64,000 bases of DNA from CALROG01 sp943369755 (GCA_943369755.1 CALROG020000019.1:1-64000); one strand, 5' to 3'. Numbered from the stretch's first letter, positions 42,718 through 51,422 are shown. A program made the numbers and translations. The notes: generated by a model from the sequence alone, not told the origin.

Positions 42718-43242
42718 ATGTTGACTGAAGACGGCAAGCATCTGTACGTGAGCTATGACGAGTATCACAACCTGATCGAAAAGCTCGCGATCAGGGTTCA
42801 CCAGTCGGGCTGGGAGTTCGACACCATCTTGTGCCTGGCGCGCGGCGGAATGCGCCCCGGCGACATCCTTTCGCGCATTTTTAACAAGCCGCTGGCCATC
42901 ATGTCCACCAGCTCGTACCGCGCCGACGCGGGCACTATGCAAGGCCACCTGGATATTGCCCGCTACATCACCACGCCCCAGGGCGAGATTGCCGGCAAGG
43001 TTTTACTGGTGGACGATCTGGCTGACACCGGCCACACGCTCAACGCCGTCATCAATTTGCTCAAGACCGGCTACGCGCCCATCACCGAGCTGCGCAGTGC
43101 GGTGATCTGGACCAAAGGCATATCGGCTTTTTCACCAGATTATTCGGTTGAGTTCCTGCCAACCAACCCCTGGATACATCAGCCATTTGAGGGTTACGAC
43201 AATCTCTCACCCCAGAAGCTGCTGGACAAGTGGAAGGTCTGA
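42718..43242 (+). CDS. Purine-type phosphoribosyltransferase
   Basis: A 174-residue type I phosphoribosyltransferase. The PRPP-binding motif is VLLVDDLADTGHT (about residues 98-110) and ILCLARGGMRPGDILS is the preceding loop. The NPWIHQPFEGYD C-terminus is shared with the Gpt/hypoxanthine phosphoribosyltransferase-like proteins in Burkholderiales. The exact base, hypoxanthine or xanthine/guanine, cannot be read from sequence. AGGAGCAAACAAAC precedes the ATG. It follows purA. Confidence 0.88.
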   Translation: MLTEDGKHLYVSYDEYHNLIEKLAIRVHQSGWEFDTILCLARGGMRPGDILSRIFNKPLAIMSTSSYRADAGTMQGHLDIARYITTPQGEIAGKVLLVDDLADTGHTLNAVINLLKTGYAPITELRSAVIWTKGISAFSPDYSVEFLPTNPWIHQPFEGYDNLSPQKLLDKWKV

Positions 43243-43259
43243 GCCGATCTGAGCGGCTC
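43241..43259 (+). terminator. Hairpin at the 3' end of the phosphoribosyltransferase gene
   Basis: GAGCCG (43241-43246) and CGGCTC (43254-43259) form a 6-bp stem with a 7-base loop, starting at the stop codon. A T-rich TTTT occurs only some 15 bases later, so termination by it alone is uncertain. Confidence 0.35.
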
Positions 43260-43296
43260 TGAACCGGGTTTTGCCGCAGGCGGCTAACATCCCTGC

Positions 43297-44511
43297 ATGA
43301 CCAAGCCGTCCACCTTTCTAATCCATCACCCCTACCAGCCACCTGCGGGTTTTCAGGCACCCCAGCCGGGTGTCTTCAAGGCTTCAACTGTCATCTTCCC
43401 CAATGTCGCGGCCATGCGGGCACGCGACTGGAAGCAGAAAAACGGCTACACCTACGGCCTGCACGGGACGCCCACCACCTTTTTGCTGGAAGAACGCATT
43501 GCATCGCTCGAAGGCGGGCAGCACTGCGTGCTGCTTCCCAGCGGGCTGGCGGCCCTGGCCTGCGTCAATCTGGCCCTGCTCAAGGCCGGCGACGAGGTGC
43601 TGATTCCAGACAACGCCTATGGCCCGAACAAGGCCCAGTTGGAGGGTGAGCTGGCGCAGTGGGGTATTGGCCACCAGGTGTATGACGCCATGAATCCGGC
43701 CGACCTCGAAGCACGAATCACTGCCCGTACGCGGCTGGTGTGGCTGGAGGCACCAGGTTCGGTCACGATGGAATTCCCGCCACTGGCCCATCAGGCCCGG
43801 ATTTGCCGCCAACGCGGCATTCTCACGGCGCTGGACAACACCTGGGGCGCGGGCCTCGCATTCAATGGCTTTGACCTCGGACGGGGCTCGCGCTTTACGC
43901 CCGGCAGTGGGGCCGACATTGTCGTGCAGGCGCTGACCAAGTACCCCAGCGGCGGGGGCGATGTGTTGATGGGCAGTGTGGTGACCCGGGACGAAACCCT
44001 GCACCAACAAATCAAGCTGTCCCACATGCGCCTGGGCTGGGGGGTGGGTGCCAATGACGCCGAGGCTGTGCTACGGGCCTTGCCCAGCATGGCGCTGCGC
44101 TACCGTGCACAGGACGACACCGCGCGGACCCTGGCCGCCTGGTTGCAGCGCCAGCCGCAGGTCGCCACGCTGCTGCATCCGGCGTTCGACGGATCGCCGG
44201 GCCATGAGCACTGGCGCGCGCTGTGCACCGAGGACGGGCAGGGCGGCGGGGTGAGTCGGGCCGCCGGACTTTTTTCTGTGGTTTTCGACGCCCGTTACGG
44301 CAGTGCCCAGGTGGATGCCTTTTGCGATGCGCTGCAGCTATTCAAGTTGGGCTATTCGTGGGGTGGGCCAATCAGCCTGGTGGTCCCCTACGATGTCTCT
44401 TCAATGCGCCGCAACTGGCGACACCAGGGTGTGTTGGTGCGTTTTTCAACCGGCCTGGAAGCGGTGGAAGACCTGCAAGCCGACCTGGCTCGCGCCCTGG
44501 CCTCGCTTTGA
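43297..44511 (+). CDS. metC: Cystathionine beta-lyase
   Basis: A 404-residue PLP enzyme of the Cys/Met metabolism family. The PLP lysine is in VQALTKYPSGGGDVLMGS, preceded by LDNTWGAGLAFNGFDLG and LPSGLAALACVNLALLKAGDE. The N-terminal YQPPAGFQAPQPGVFKAST matches MetC-type enzymes in this group. It cleaves cystathionine to homocysteine, pyruvate and ammonia in methionine synthesis. The family cannot always be separated from cystathionine gamma-synthases or methionine gamma-lyases by sequence, but the length and N-terminus favour MetC. It has no partner gene adjacent. Confidence 0.87.
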   Translation: MTKPSTFLIHHPYQPPAGFQAPQPGVFKASTVIFPNVAAMRARDWKQKNGYTYGLHGTPTTFLLEERIASLEGGQHCVLLPSGLAALACVNLALLKAGDEVLIPDNAYGPNKAQLEGELAQWGIGHQVYDAMNPADLEARITARTRLVWLEAPGSVTMEFPPLAHQARICRQRGILTALDNTWGAGLAFNGFDLGRGSRFTPGSGADIVVQALTKYPSGGGDVLMGSVVTRDETLHQQIKLSHMRLGWGVGANDAEAVLRALPSMALRYRAQDDTARTLAAWLQRQPQVATLLHPAFDGSPGHEHWRALCTEDGQGGGVSRAAGLFSVVFDARYGSAQVDAFCDALQLFKLGYSWGGPISLVVPYDVSSMRRNWRHQGVLVRFSTGLEAVEDLQADLARALASL

Positions 44512-44591
44512 GATTCAGCACTTGAACGCATTGGTGGCGGACGGTTTATCGCTTACAGTGCGCCCTATAGACGAAAGAAACGGATTGCCCT

Positions 44592-44780
44592 GTGGCCACA
44601 CCCAATTACGGATACGAAAAGCGGCAAAAAGAACTGGCCAAGAAGCGCAAGAAAGAGGACAAGCTCAAGGCCAAGTCCGAGCGCAAGTCGGGCCATGGTC
44701 CTGATGGAGAACCGTTGCCTGACGATGTAGCCGACGGCGTTGAGCCGGGTCCAACAGAAGGCACCCCGCCCCAGCCCTGA
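44592..44780 (+). CDS. Small basic/acidic conserved protein
   Basis: A 62-residue protein with a GTG start. The N-terminal NYGYEKRQKELAKKRKKEDKLKAK is very basic and the C-terminus is acidic and Pro-rich (DDVADGVEPG). Similar short proteins of unknown role are common in Betaproteobacteria. No hydrophobic segment and no cysteine. Its stop abuts the end of the next gene on the opposite strand. Confidence 0.65.
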   Translation: MATPNYGYEKRQKELAKKRKKEDKLKAKSERKSGHGPDGEPLPDDVADGVEPGPTEGTPPQP

Positions 44781-45881
44781 TCATTTGGCCAGCCAGCCCA
44801 GCCCTTTGGCATGCAGGCTCTGGACATAGAGCCGGTCTGGCGTCTCTGTTACTGACGTCACTTCAGGGTAGGCGCCGCTTGGGTCCTGCATGTCGGCTAC
44901 CACTTTGCCGTCTTCGGTGAACGCCATCACATGCCCATAGGCCTTGGGAATGGGCCACAACGCGCGCGGCAGCCGCAGGGTGAGCTTGCGCAGGAAGGGC
45001 TGTGTGGCGAGCTTGTCCACGGTGGGGTTACGAGGCTTGACCAGGCCGACCCAAATGCGGCCATCCAGCCCCCGCATCAGGTTGTCGGGGTAGCCGGGCA
45101 GGTTGTCAAACAGCAGCGTGGCCCCCGAGCCGGGTTGGTTGATGTCGATGTCCTTCGCCTGAACCGGTAGCTTCCAGATGCGGTACTTGCCGGTTTCAGC
45201 CACAAACAGCGTCGTCATGTCCTGGCTCAGCGCGACACCGTTGGCAAAGGCGATACCTCTGGCTACCACCCGCGTGGCCTTGGTTGCCGGGTCGTACTCC
45301 AGCAAACGGCCGCTGGACGACTGCTCCAGTATGTCCAGTACGCTGGCTTCGAATGTGCCGCCCCATTGTTTGGCACCAAAGCGGGTTGAGGCGTCGCTGA
45401 AGTACATCTTTCCATTGGGTGACACCACCACGGCATCCGCATAGCGGATCGGGTCGTCGCCGACTTTGTCGGTTAGTAATGAGACCTTGCGCTCGGGGCT
45501 GATCGACAGCAGGCCCAGGTAGGCGTCGGCGGCGATCAGGTTGCCCGCCGCATCGAAGTCGAATCCCAGAACCCGTCCGCCGGTGGTGGCAAAGACCTCT
45601 TGCCCGCTTCCGTCGGGGTTCATGCGCAAGATATTGCCGCTGGCCACCGTGGTGTAGAGCTTGCCGTCGCGCCCGATCACGATGTGTTCAGGTCCTTCCT
45701 CGTCGCCCAGGGCAATCAGCTTGAGATTGGCCAGCTTGTTGTTGGGCCCATGGACGCCTGTGTAGCCAGGTGGCGGCGGGGCCGCCCAGCTCACCGGATT
45801 GATGGGCACCGGCCAGAGGCTCAGGTAGGCCAGCAACAACAGCAACACCGCACCCAGCCATGTGAGGGTTCTGCGAATCAT
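44781..45881 (-). CDS. SMP-30/strictosidine synthase-like beta-propeller, membrane-anchored
   Basis: A 366-residue protein with an N-terminal signal anchor (LTWLGAVLLLLLAYLSLW, residues 4-21) and a six-bladed propeller. Recurrent segments are GPEHIVIGRDGKLYTTVASG, GRVLGFDFDAAGNLIAADAYLG, VVSPNGKMYFSDASTRFG, FANGVALSQDMTTLFVAETGKYRIWK and YPDNLMRGLDGRIWVGLVKPRN, typical of strictosidine synthase/SMP-30-like proteins. The GLVKPRNPTVD block is shared with APMAP/strictosidine-type hydrolases. The substrate, perhaps a lactone, is unknown. It overlaps mnmH by four bases (ATGA) on the minus strand. Confidence 0.75.
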   Translation of the reverse strand: MIRRTLTWLGAVLLLLLAYLSLWPVPINPVSWAAPPPPGYTGVHGPNNKLANLKLIALGDEEGPEHIVIGRDGKLYTTVASGNILRMNPDGSGQEVFATTGGRVLGFDFDAAGNLIAADAYLGLLSISPERKVSLLTDKVGDDPIRYADAVVVSPNGKMYFSDASTRFGAKQWGGTFEASVLDILEQSSSGRLLEYDPATKATRVVARGIAFANGVALSQDMTTLFVAETGKYRIWKLPVQAKDIDINQPGSGATLLFDNLPGYPDNLMRGLDGRIWVGLVKPRNPTVDKLATQPFLRKLTLRLPRALWPIPKAYGHVMAFTEDGKVVADMQDPSGAYPEVTSVTETPDRLYVQSLHAKGLGWLAK

Positions 45882-46939
45882 CGTGCCTCCTGGAGAAGAG
45901 CTCGCGCCAGCGTCGCCATCGCGGCCATGGAATGGTCGGGCGCGACCACGGCGTGCGCAGTGCCAAACTGCTGGAAGTTGCGGCGCATGGACTGAGCGTA
46001 ACCCGGGTCGTAGTGCAAGGCCAAAAGTTCGCGCACCACCGCCTCTGTATTGCCAGTCTCTACTTGCTGCTTCCAGGCCTGCACCGTGGTCTTTCCGCGC
46101 AGTTCGGTCAGTGCGTCAAGCCGGTTGCAGAACAAGGCCTTGTCATCGACAAAGTGCCTGTAGTCTTCCATCAGCAGCGCCACCCGCTTGTCATCGCTGA
46201 GCTGCAGGTCATGGCACGGGCTGGCGCGCATGGCGTTCATCAAGGCGTCTGGCACCGCCAGGTTGCCGACCTTCTTGCTCTCGCTCTCCACATAGACCGG
46301 CCGGGCCGGGTTGAACTGCCGCAAGGCCTGCCAGATCAGTGTTTCAAACCGCTTTTGCGAGGGCTGATGCAGCCCGGGCATCAGCCCAAGTACCGAGCTT
46401 CTATGGTTTGCCAGGGCCTCCAGGTCGAGCACCTGGGCACCCTCAGCCGCCAGCGCCTGCAGCAGCCGGGTCTTGCCCGAGCCTGTGGGGCCGCAAACCA
46501 CGCGGTAGTGCAGGCGTTTTGCCAGTTCGGGAAGATCGGCACGCACGGCGCTGCGAAAGGCCTTGTAACCGCCCTCGACCACGCTCACACGAAAGCCTAT
46601 CTGCCCCAGTACCAGCGCCAGGGAGCCGCTTCGCTTGCCACCACGCCAGCAGTAGATCAATGGCTGCCAGGTTCTGGGTTTGTCAATGACCTCGCGTTCA
46701 ATGTGTCGCGCGATATTTGCCGCGACCAGGGCTGCACCGCGTTTTTGCGCTTCAAACGCGTTAACCTGAACATACAGGGTGCCCACCAGTTCCCGCTCGT
46801 CGTTGTTGAGCGAGGGCCAGTTGATGGCACCGGGAAGATGGTCCAGTGCGTATTCGTTCTCACTGCGTGCATCTATGACGCTGCTGAAGCTGGCCAGCTT
46901 TTCAATGGCCTGCGCCGCCGTGATGGGATGGACGCTCAC
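45878..46939 (-). CDS. mnmH: tRNA 2-selenouridine synthase MnmH (SelU)
   Basis: A 353-residue protein with an N-terminal rhodanese domain (FSSVIDARSENEYALDHLPGAIN; catalytic Cys in LIYCWRGGKRSGSLA) and a P-loop ATPase-like part (VVCGPTGSGKTRLLQALA, about residues 151-168). MnmH converts 2-thiouridine at the tRNA wobble position to the 2-seleno form via geranylation. It is the middle gene of a tight minus-strand trio (overlaps of four bases on both sides: tesA stop and the SMP-30-like start). Selenophosphate synthase is not in this window. Confidence 0.92.
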   Translation of the reverse strand: MSVHPITAAQAIEKLASFSSVIDARSENEYALDHLPGAINWPSLNNDERELVGTLYVQVNAFEAQKRGAALVAANIARHIEREVIDKPRTWQPLIYCWRGGKRSGSLALVLGQIGFRVSVVEGGYKAFRSAVRADLPELAKRLHYRVVCGPTGSGKTRLLQALAAEGAQVLDLEALANHRSSVLGLMPGLHQPSQKRFETLIWQALRQFNPARPVYVESESKKVGNLAVPDALMNAMRASPCHDLQLSDDKRVALLMEDYRHFVDDKALFCNRLDALTELRGKTTVQAWKQQVETGNTEAVVRELLALHYDPGYAQSMRRNFQQFGTAHAVVAPDHSMAAMATLARALLQEAR

Positions 46940-47586
46940 TTCAGCAGCTTTCTCAGTTCGGGCCAGACGTTGGCCAGCATGATGGGCTGGGCTTCTTCGC
47001 GCGGGTGGATGCGATCGGCCTGGAACAGCCGGGTCGGCTCTGGCCCGTCTGCCACGCCTTTCAGTAAAAACGGGACCACAGAGGCTTTGTTGGCGCGTGC
47101 CACTTTTTCAAAAACTGCGGAAAAACGATTGGCATAGTCGGTGCCATAGTTGGGGGGCACCTGTATGCCCACCAGCAGCACCTTTGCGCCGGTCTTTTGC
47201 GCTGCCTGGGTCATCGCCGAGAGGTTCTCTTCGGTCATTGCCAGCGGCAGCCCCCGCAGCGCGTCGTTTCCGCCGAGTTCGATCACCACATGGCTGGGCT
47301 TGTGTTGCGCCAGCACGGCGCCGAGCCGTGAGCGCCCGCCTGAGGTGGTGTCGCCGCTAATGCTGGCATTGACCACGTTGGCCACAATTTTCTCCTTGGC
47401 CAGACGCTGTTCCAGCAGAGCAACCCAGCCGCTACCGCGTTTCAGGCCATACTCCGCGCTGAGCGAGTCGCCAACGATCACGATGGTGCGCGGGGCTGGC
47501 ACTGCCTGAGCCCCGGCGCCCACGGCATAACACCCAGCTAACGCGGCCGCGATAAAGTTCCGCCGGTACAAAGCACCTATCACCAT
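46936..47586 (-). CDS. tesA: Multifunctional acyl-CoA thioesterase/arylesterase TesA (GDSL)
   Basis: 216 residues from the ATG at 47584-47586. An exported GDSL hydrolase with signal RRNFIAAALAGCYAVGAGA and four family blocks: IVGDSLSAEYG (catalytic Ser), NASISGDTTSGG, ELGGNDALRGLP and DRIHP (catalytic Asp/His). It hydrolyses thioesters or esters in the periplasm. The gene is head-to-head with ybbA and the two start codons overlap in the sequence CATG (47584-47587). The tesA-ybbA divergent pair also occurs in E. coli. A shorter start (TTG at residue six) would give a better signal peptide. Confidence 0.9.
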   Translation of the reverse strand: MVIGALYRRNFIAAALAGCYAVGAGAQAVPAPRTIVIVGDSLSAEYGLKRGSGWVALLEQRLAKEKIVANVVNASISGDTTSGGRSRLGAVLAQHKPSHVVIELGGNDALRGLPLAMTEENLSAMTQAAQKTGAKVLLVGIQVPPNYGTDYANRFSAVFEKVARANKASVVPFLLKGVADGPEPTRLFQADRIHPREEAQPIMLANVWPELRKLLK

Positions 47587-48259
47587 GTCTGACCCCATCA
47601 TTTCCGTCGAGCACGTCTACAAATCGGTCACTGATTCGACCGGAACCCTCGACATTCTGCGCGATATCCACTTCAGTCTGGCGGCGCGACACACCGTCGC
47701 AATCGTCGGCGCATCCGGGTCGGGCAAAAGCACATTGCTGTCCATCATTGCCGGACTCGATACACCGAGCCGCGGGACGGTGCGACTGGCGGGGCAGGAC
47801 CTGTTTGCGCTGGGCGAAGATGATCGCGCCGCGCTGCGCGCCCAGAAGGTGGGTTTTGTGTTCCAGAGCTTTCAGTTGATGGGCAATTTGACAGCGCTTG
47901 AAAACGTGATGTTGCCGCTTGAGCTGGCAGGCCGCAAGGATTCGCGCAAGGCGGCCACCGAGATGCTGGTGCGGGTCGGATTGGGGGAGCGCCTGGGGCA
48001 CTACCCGAAGGTTCTGTCAGGTGGTGAGCAGCAGCGCGTGGCGCTGGCCCGGGCCTTTGTGGTTCAGCCTGCATTGTTGCTGGCGGACGAGCCCACCGGC
48101 AGCCTGGACTTCGCGACCGGCGAGACGGTGATGCAGCTGATGTTTGACCTGAATCGTGAGCAGGGCACGACGCTGGTGCTGGTTACGCACGACCGCGGCA
48201 TCGCGGCGCGCTGCGAGCAGCGCATCACCATCGAGGCTGGCAGGGTTCTGGCGGACTAG
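47585..48259 (+). CDS. ybbA: ABC transporter ATP-binding protein YbbA
   Basis: A 224-residue LolD/MacB-type ATPase. Walker A GASGSGKSTLLSIIAG (about residues 41-56), signature LSGGEQQRVALARAF, Walker B LLADEPTGSLDFATG. YbbA pairs with the large permease YbbP in E. coli, beside tesA. Here no permease gene follows: the next gene is the kinase on the opposite strand, overlapping by four bases. The permease may be encoded elsewhere or absent. Divergent start codons overlap tesA. Confidence 0.92.
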   Translation: MSDPIISVEHVYKSVTDSTGTLDILRDIHFSLAARHTVAIVGASGSGKSTLLSIIAGLDTPSRGTVRLAGQDLFALGEDDRAALRAQKVGFVFQSFQLMGNLTALENVMLPLELAGRKDSRKAATEMLVRVGLGERLGHYPKVLSGGEQQRVALARAFVVQPALLLADEPTGSLDFATGETVMQLMFDLNREQGTTLVLVTHDRGIAARCEQRITIEAGRVLAD

Positions 48260-50460
48260 CGGCGCGGCAGGGCGCGCTGAATTGCCTGTAAAAAGACCTC
48301 GCGCTGTTGCGGGTGATCAATATGGCCGGCAATTGCCTTGATGAATGCGCTAAACGTCGGGCAATGGATGACTTCCTTGCGAATGATGAGCTTGGCCATG
48401 GGGCCGATGAACTTGCTCAGAGTGTGCTCAATCACCACCATTTCATTTGGCGGAATGTCCACCTGGCGCGTTGAATGCTGGGGTAAGGACGGGTCGGCGC
48501 GCAACGGTGGCGGCCGCGAGGGCTCTTGCCGTAGCACGGGTTGGCTCAGTGGCATGGAGCGGGGAGCTTGCGAAATGCCGGGTGTTGAGTGGCTGCGGCT
48601 TGCGCCTGGTTTGCTGGACACCGGCTGGCTGTGGCCTGGCTGGCTTTGGCTGTGGCTTTGCACCCCGCTGACAAAGGCTTCGCGGGCCTTGGCGTCCTGG
48701 ATCGTTGGCCCTAGTGCTTCACGCAAATCGATGATGCTGCGCGACAACGGTTTGGCTTTGCTCACCAAAACGCGGGCCAGCGGGCCGATATGACGGGCGA
48801 GTTCGGCCTCCAACTCGGCAACCTGAGTCGGGTCCATCGGCTCAATCGAAGCCACAGGCACGGTCTGCGAATACCCGGTCGCCGGGCCTTCTCGCCGCGT
48901 CGTGCCGCGCGGCCCGGCGACAACCGAATAAACCTCATGCAGCCGCGCATGCTTGTCGCCAAACTGACCGAGGTACTCGAACAAACCGGCCGTGTCGTCG
49001 GTAATGCGTGAAATCACGTCGTAGTAGGCGCGAGAGACCAGCACCTGGTTGGCTTGGGCGAAGTCCATGATGCGCTGCGCCACGTTGATGCCGTCGCCCA
49101 CCACATTGACCCGCGCATTGATGTCGGACACCACCCGTACTGGCCCCATGTGAAGACCGACCCGCACCGCGAGAAGGCTGCCATAGCGCTGGCTCAGCAG
49201 GTCGCGCAGCAGCATGGCACAGTGCAGCGCTTCCTCCGGGTCACCCAGGAAGCAGATCGCGGCGCCGTCGCCGGTGTCAATGGCAATACGGGTGCTTTCA
49301 TCGACGCCGCGCAAAGCCTTTCCGAGCAGTTCATTGAACAGCTTCTTGAGCGCAACCTGGTCGTCGACCGAGCGGACCGAGTAGCCGATCAGGTCAAGGA
49401 ACATGATGGTGCACAGCAGGTTCTTGCGGTTTGCGCTGGGCCCACCGGCCGACAGGCTGCTGGATACACCGGCGCCCGCCAGCACGTAGCTGGGCACGGT
49501 TGTCCCGGAGCGCTCGGTGCCAGCGGCGAGGCCGATGGACGCGTCTGGTCGCTCTGACCCTTGAATGGCTGCACGGAACAGCGCCGCTGTCTGCGGCCTG
49601 TGGGTTTCATCGGGCCGCAACGCCCAGTCAATGGCCTCCAGCATCGCGCTGCCAAATACGCTCGCGTCGGCCAGGCTGGAGGCCGGAAGCATGCTGTCGC
49701 TCTTCACCCGCGAGGCGGACTCTAGCGGCTTCTTGCCGGTGGTCATCCAGTACATGACTGCACCCAATGAGTAAACGTCGGTCCACGGTCCCTGGTTGCC
49801 TTGCGAGTGGTACTGCTCGAACGGTGCGAAACCGGGACTTACGATGTTGGTCATGTCGTGGTTCGCCGTAACCCGACGTGCCGCCCCGAAGTCCAGCAGC
49901 ACCGGGGTCCCGTTAGCACGCACATAGATGTTGTCGGGCTTGATGTCGCGATGCAAAAAACCGGTCTTGTGCACGGCTTCCAGACCGTCGAGCAAGGGAT
50001 AGACAATGGACAACAGGGCGCGTTGAGAAAGCGGGGCATTTTGCGGCACCCAGCGCTTCAGGGGGTCGCCAGATTCGTACTCCATGACGATGTAGGCCGT
50101 GTCGTTCTGGCTGAAGTAGCGCAACACGCGCACGATGTTGGGGTGGCGGAAGGTGGCCAGCGCGCGTGCCTCGTCCAGAAAGCGCTCAAGTCCCCACTGG
50201 TACTGGTTGACAATCTCGGGCGAGTCACCACGCACACGCACTGCGTGATTGGCCACCCGGGTGACCGATTCGCTGGGAAAATATTCCTTGATCGCGACGG
50301 GCAAGTCCAGATTGACGTCGCGGGCCAGGTAGGTGATGCCGAAACCGCCGCCGCCCAGGGTGCGCTCGACCTGGTACTCCAGCAGCTTGTAGCCCGAGGG
50401 CAGGCAAGCTTCGTCAACGGACGCGGCTGGAGGGGGAAGGGGGCCGTCTGCCAGGGCCAT
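48256..50460 (-). CDS. Ser/Thr protein kinase-class III cyclase-homology fusion with duplicated C-terminal domain
   Basis: A 734-residue multidomain protein. Residues 30-300 are a Hanks-type kinase with a full set of catalytic motifs: G-loop GGGGFGITY, ATP lysine K58, catalytic loop HRDIKPDN (170-177), DFG (190-192). Residues 345-515 are a class III adenylate/guanylate cyclase-like domain with both metal aspartates (D356, D398), N459 and R463, but the two purine-selecting positions hold I394 and N452 instead of Lys and Asp, so its substrate or activity is doubtful. A C-terminal pair of about 55-residue repeats (547-600 and 674-731, each with IGP-x-A) is joined by a Ser/Gln/Pro-rich linker. 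No transmembrane helix is visible. It lies 22 bases after the haem-type sensor, in the same unit. Confidence 0.88.
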   Translation of the reverse strand: MALADGPLPPPAASVDEACLPSGYKLLEYQVERTLGGGGFGITYLARDVNLDLPVAIKEYFPSESVTRVANHAVRVRGDSPEIVNQYQWGLERFLDEARALATFRHPNIVRVLRYFSQNDTAYIVMEYESGDPLKRWVPQNAPLSQRALLSIVYPLLDGLEAVHKTGFLHRDIKPDNIYVRANGTPVLLDFGAARRVTANHDMTNIVSPGFAPFEQYHSQGNQGPWTDVYSLGAVMYWMTTGKKPLESASRVKSDSMLPASSLADASVFGSAMLEAIDWALRPDETHRPQTAALFRAAIQGSERPDASIGLAAGTERSGTTVPSYVLAGAGVSSSLSAGGPSANRKNLLCTIMFLDLIGYSVRSVDDQVALKKLFNELLGKALRGVDESTRIAIDTGDGAAICFLGDPEEALHCAMLLRDLLSQRYGSLLAVRVGLHMGPVRVVSDINARVNVVGDGINVAQRIMDFAQANQVLVSRAYYDVISRITDDTAGLFEYLGQFGDKHARLHEVYSVVAGPRGTTRREGPATGYSQTVPVASIEPMDPTQVAELEAELARHIGPLARVLVSKAKPLSRSIIDLREALGPTIQDAKAREAFVSGVQSHSQSQPGHSQPVSSKPGASRSHSTPGISQAPRSMPLSQPVLRQEPSRPPPLRADPSLPQHSTRQVDIPPNEMVVIEHTLSKFIGPMAKLIIRKEVIHCPTFSAFIKAIAGHIDHPQQREVFLQAIQRALPRR

Positions 50461-50482
50461 CAGGTGCTGTTCACTGCGGGGC

Positions 50483-51355
50483 TCATGTTTCGATCATCTG
50501 CATGGCTTTTTCCAGGCTACGGCGCATGCGGTTGAACGAACTGCCAAGAACTGACATTTCGTCCTTGCCCTTTTCGTTGAATTCGGGCTCGGAGAACTCG
50601 CCCGTGCTTATCTTGTCTGCCGCCTGCGACATACGCCTGATCGGGCGAACAATGAGCCAGCTCAGCATGACGTTGAGCACGACGAACACCACGGCGAACA
50701 CGCCTGCGAGCGAGGCCATGAAGGTGGTGAACGCCCGGTCGGCATTGCGGATCGGGATCTCCATGGGCACCGTGACGACCTGTGCGCCCACGATCTCGTT
50801 GAGCTTCCAGCCGAATCCGTTGGCTTCGCCGTAGATCTTCACCATGGTGGGCGGTGCCATGGCTGCCGTGGTGTGGCAGCTCAGGCAGGCCGGATTGAGA
50901 ATCTGGATTGGCTTGGCGATGAACAGGCTGCGCCCGACGGATGACTGCCGTTCCGATACGATTTCCTTGAGCTCACTGTGCTGGCGGAACTGCTGCACAA
51001 GATCGGCCTCCCAGTCGGCCGCGCGGTCTCGCGGATTGGTGGGGTTGAGCGTTGCTTCCTTGTAGCTGTATTCGGGATACTTCTTTTGTAATTGGCTGAT
51101 GGCTTCAGTGGCAGCGTAGGCGGGGATCGTCTGGGGCAGAAAGACTTCTTCGAGCTGCTTGATCAGGTGCGGTTGAATCTGGGTGATTGTGTAGGTCCGC
51201 ACCGATGTGGCCACTTCCATCATGAGGCGAGCATCGCGAACCACTTCGTCGCGGGCATTGGCCAGAAGCAGTTGGCGAGAGACGAAACCGGCAGCACCGA
51301 AGCCGGCCAGGAACACGATGACCAACACCAGGTTGAATTTCAGCCGCAGTCCCAT
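50483..51355 (-). CDS. Membrane sensor with c-type haem motif (DUF3365-like) and HAMP domain, no output domain
   Basis: 290 residues from the ATG at 51353-51355, with AAGGAG eight bases upstream; a longer frame lacks this site. TM1 is at about residues 8-28, a periplasmic domain follows with CLSCH at 157-161 inside PACLSCHTT, TM2 at about 210-236 and a HAMP domain at 237-288. The protein then ends. The haem-binding motif and fold position recall the DUF3365/Tll0287-like sensors found in chemoreceptors and histidine kinases, which sense redox or gas ligands. The missing output domain and the kinase gene 22 bases downstream suggest the signal is passed to the kinase-cyclase. Partner and ligand are inferred. 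Confidence 0.85.
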   Translation of the reverse strand: MGLRLKFNLVLVIVFLAGFGAAGFVSRQLLLANARDEVVRDARLMMEVATSVRTYTITQIQPHLIKQLEEVFLPQTIPAYAATEAISQLQKKYPEYSYKEATLNPTNPRDRAADWEADLVQQFRQHSELKEIVSERQSSVGRSLFIAKPIQILNPACLSCHTTAAMAPPTMVKIYGEANGFGWKLNEIVGAQVVTVPMEIPIRNADRAFTTFMASLAGVFAVVFVVLNVMLSWLIVRPIRRMSQAADKISTGEFSEPEFNEKGKDEMSVLGSSFNRMRRSLEKAMQMIET

Positions 51356-51422
51356 GCCCGCTCTCCTTGTTGTGAGGGCGATTTTATACGGCATCACCTT
51401 GTAACAACGGGATAATCGGGGG

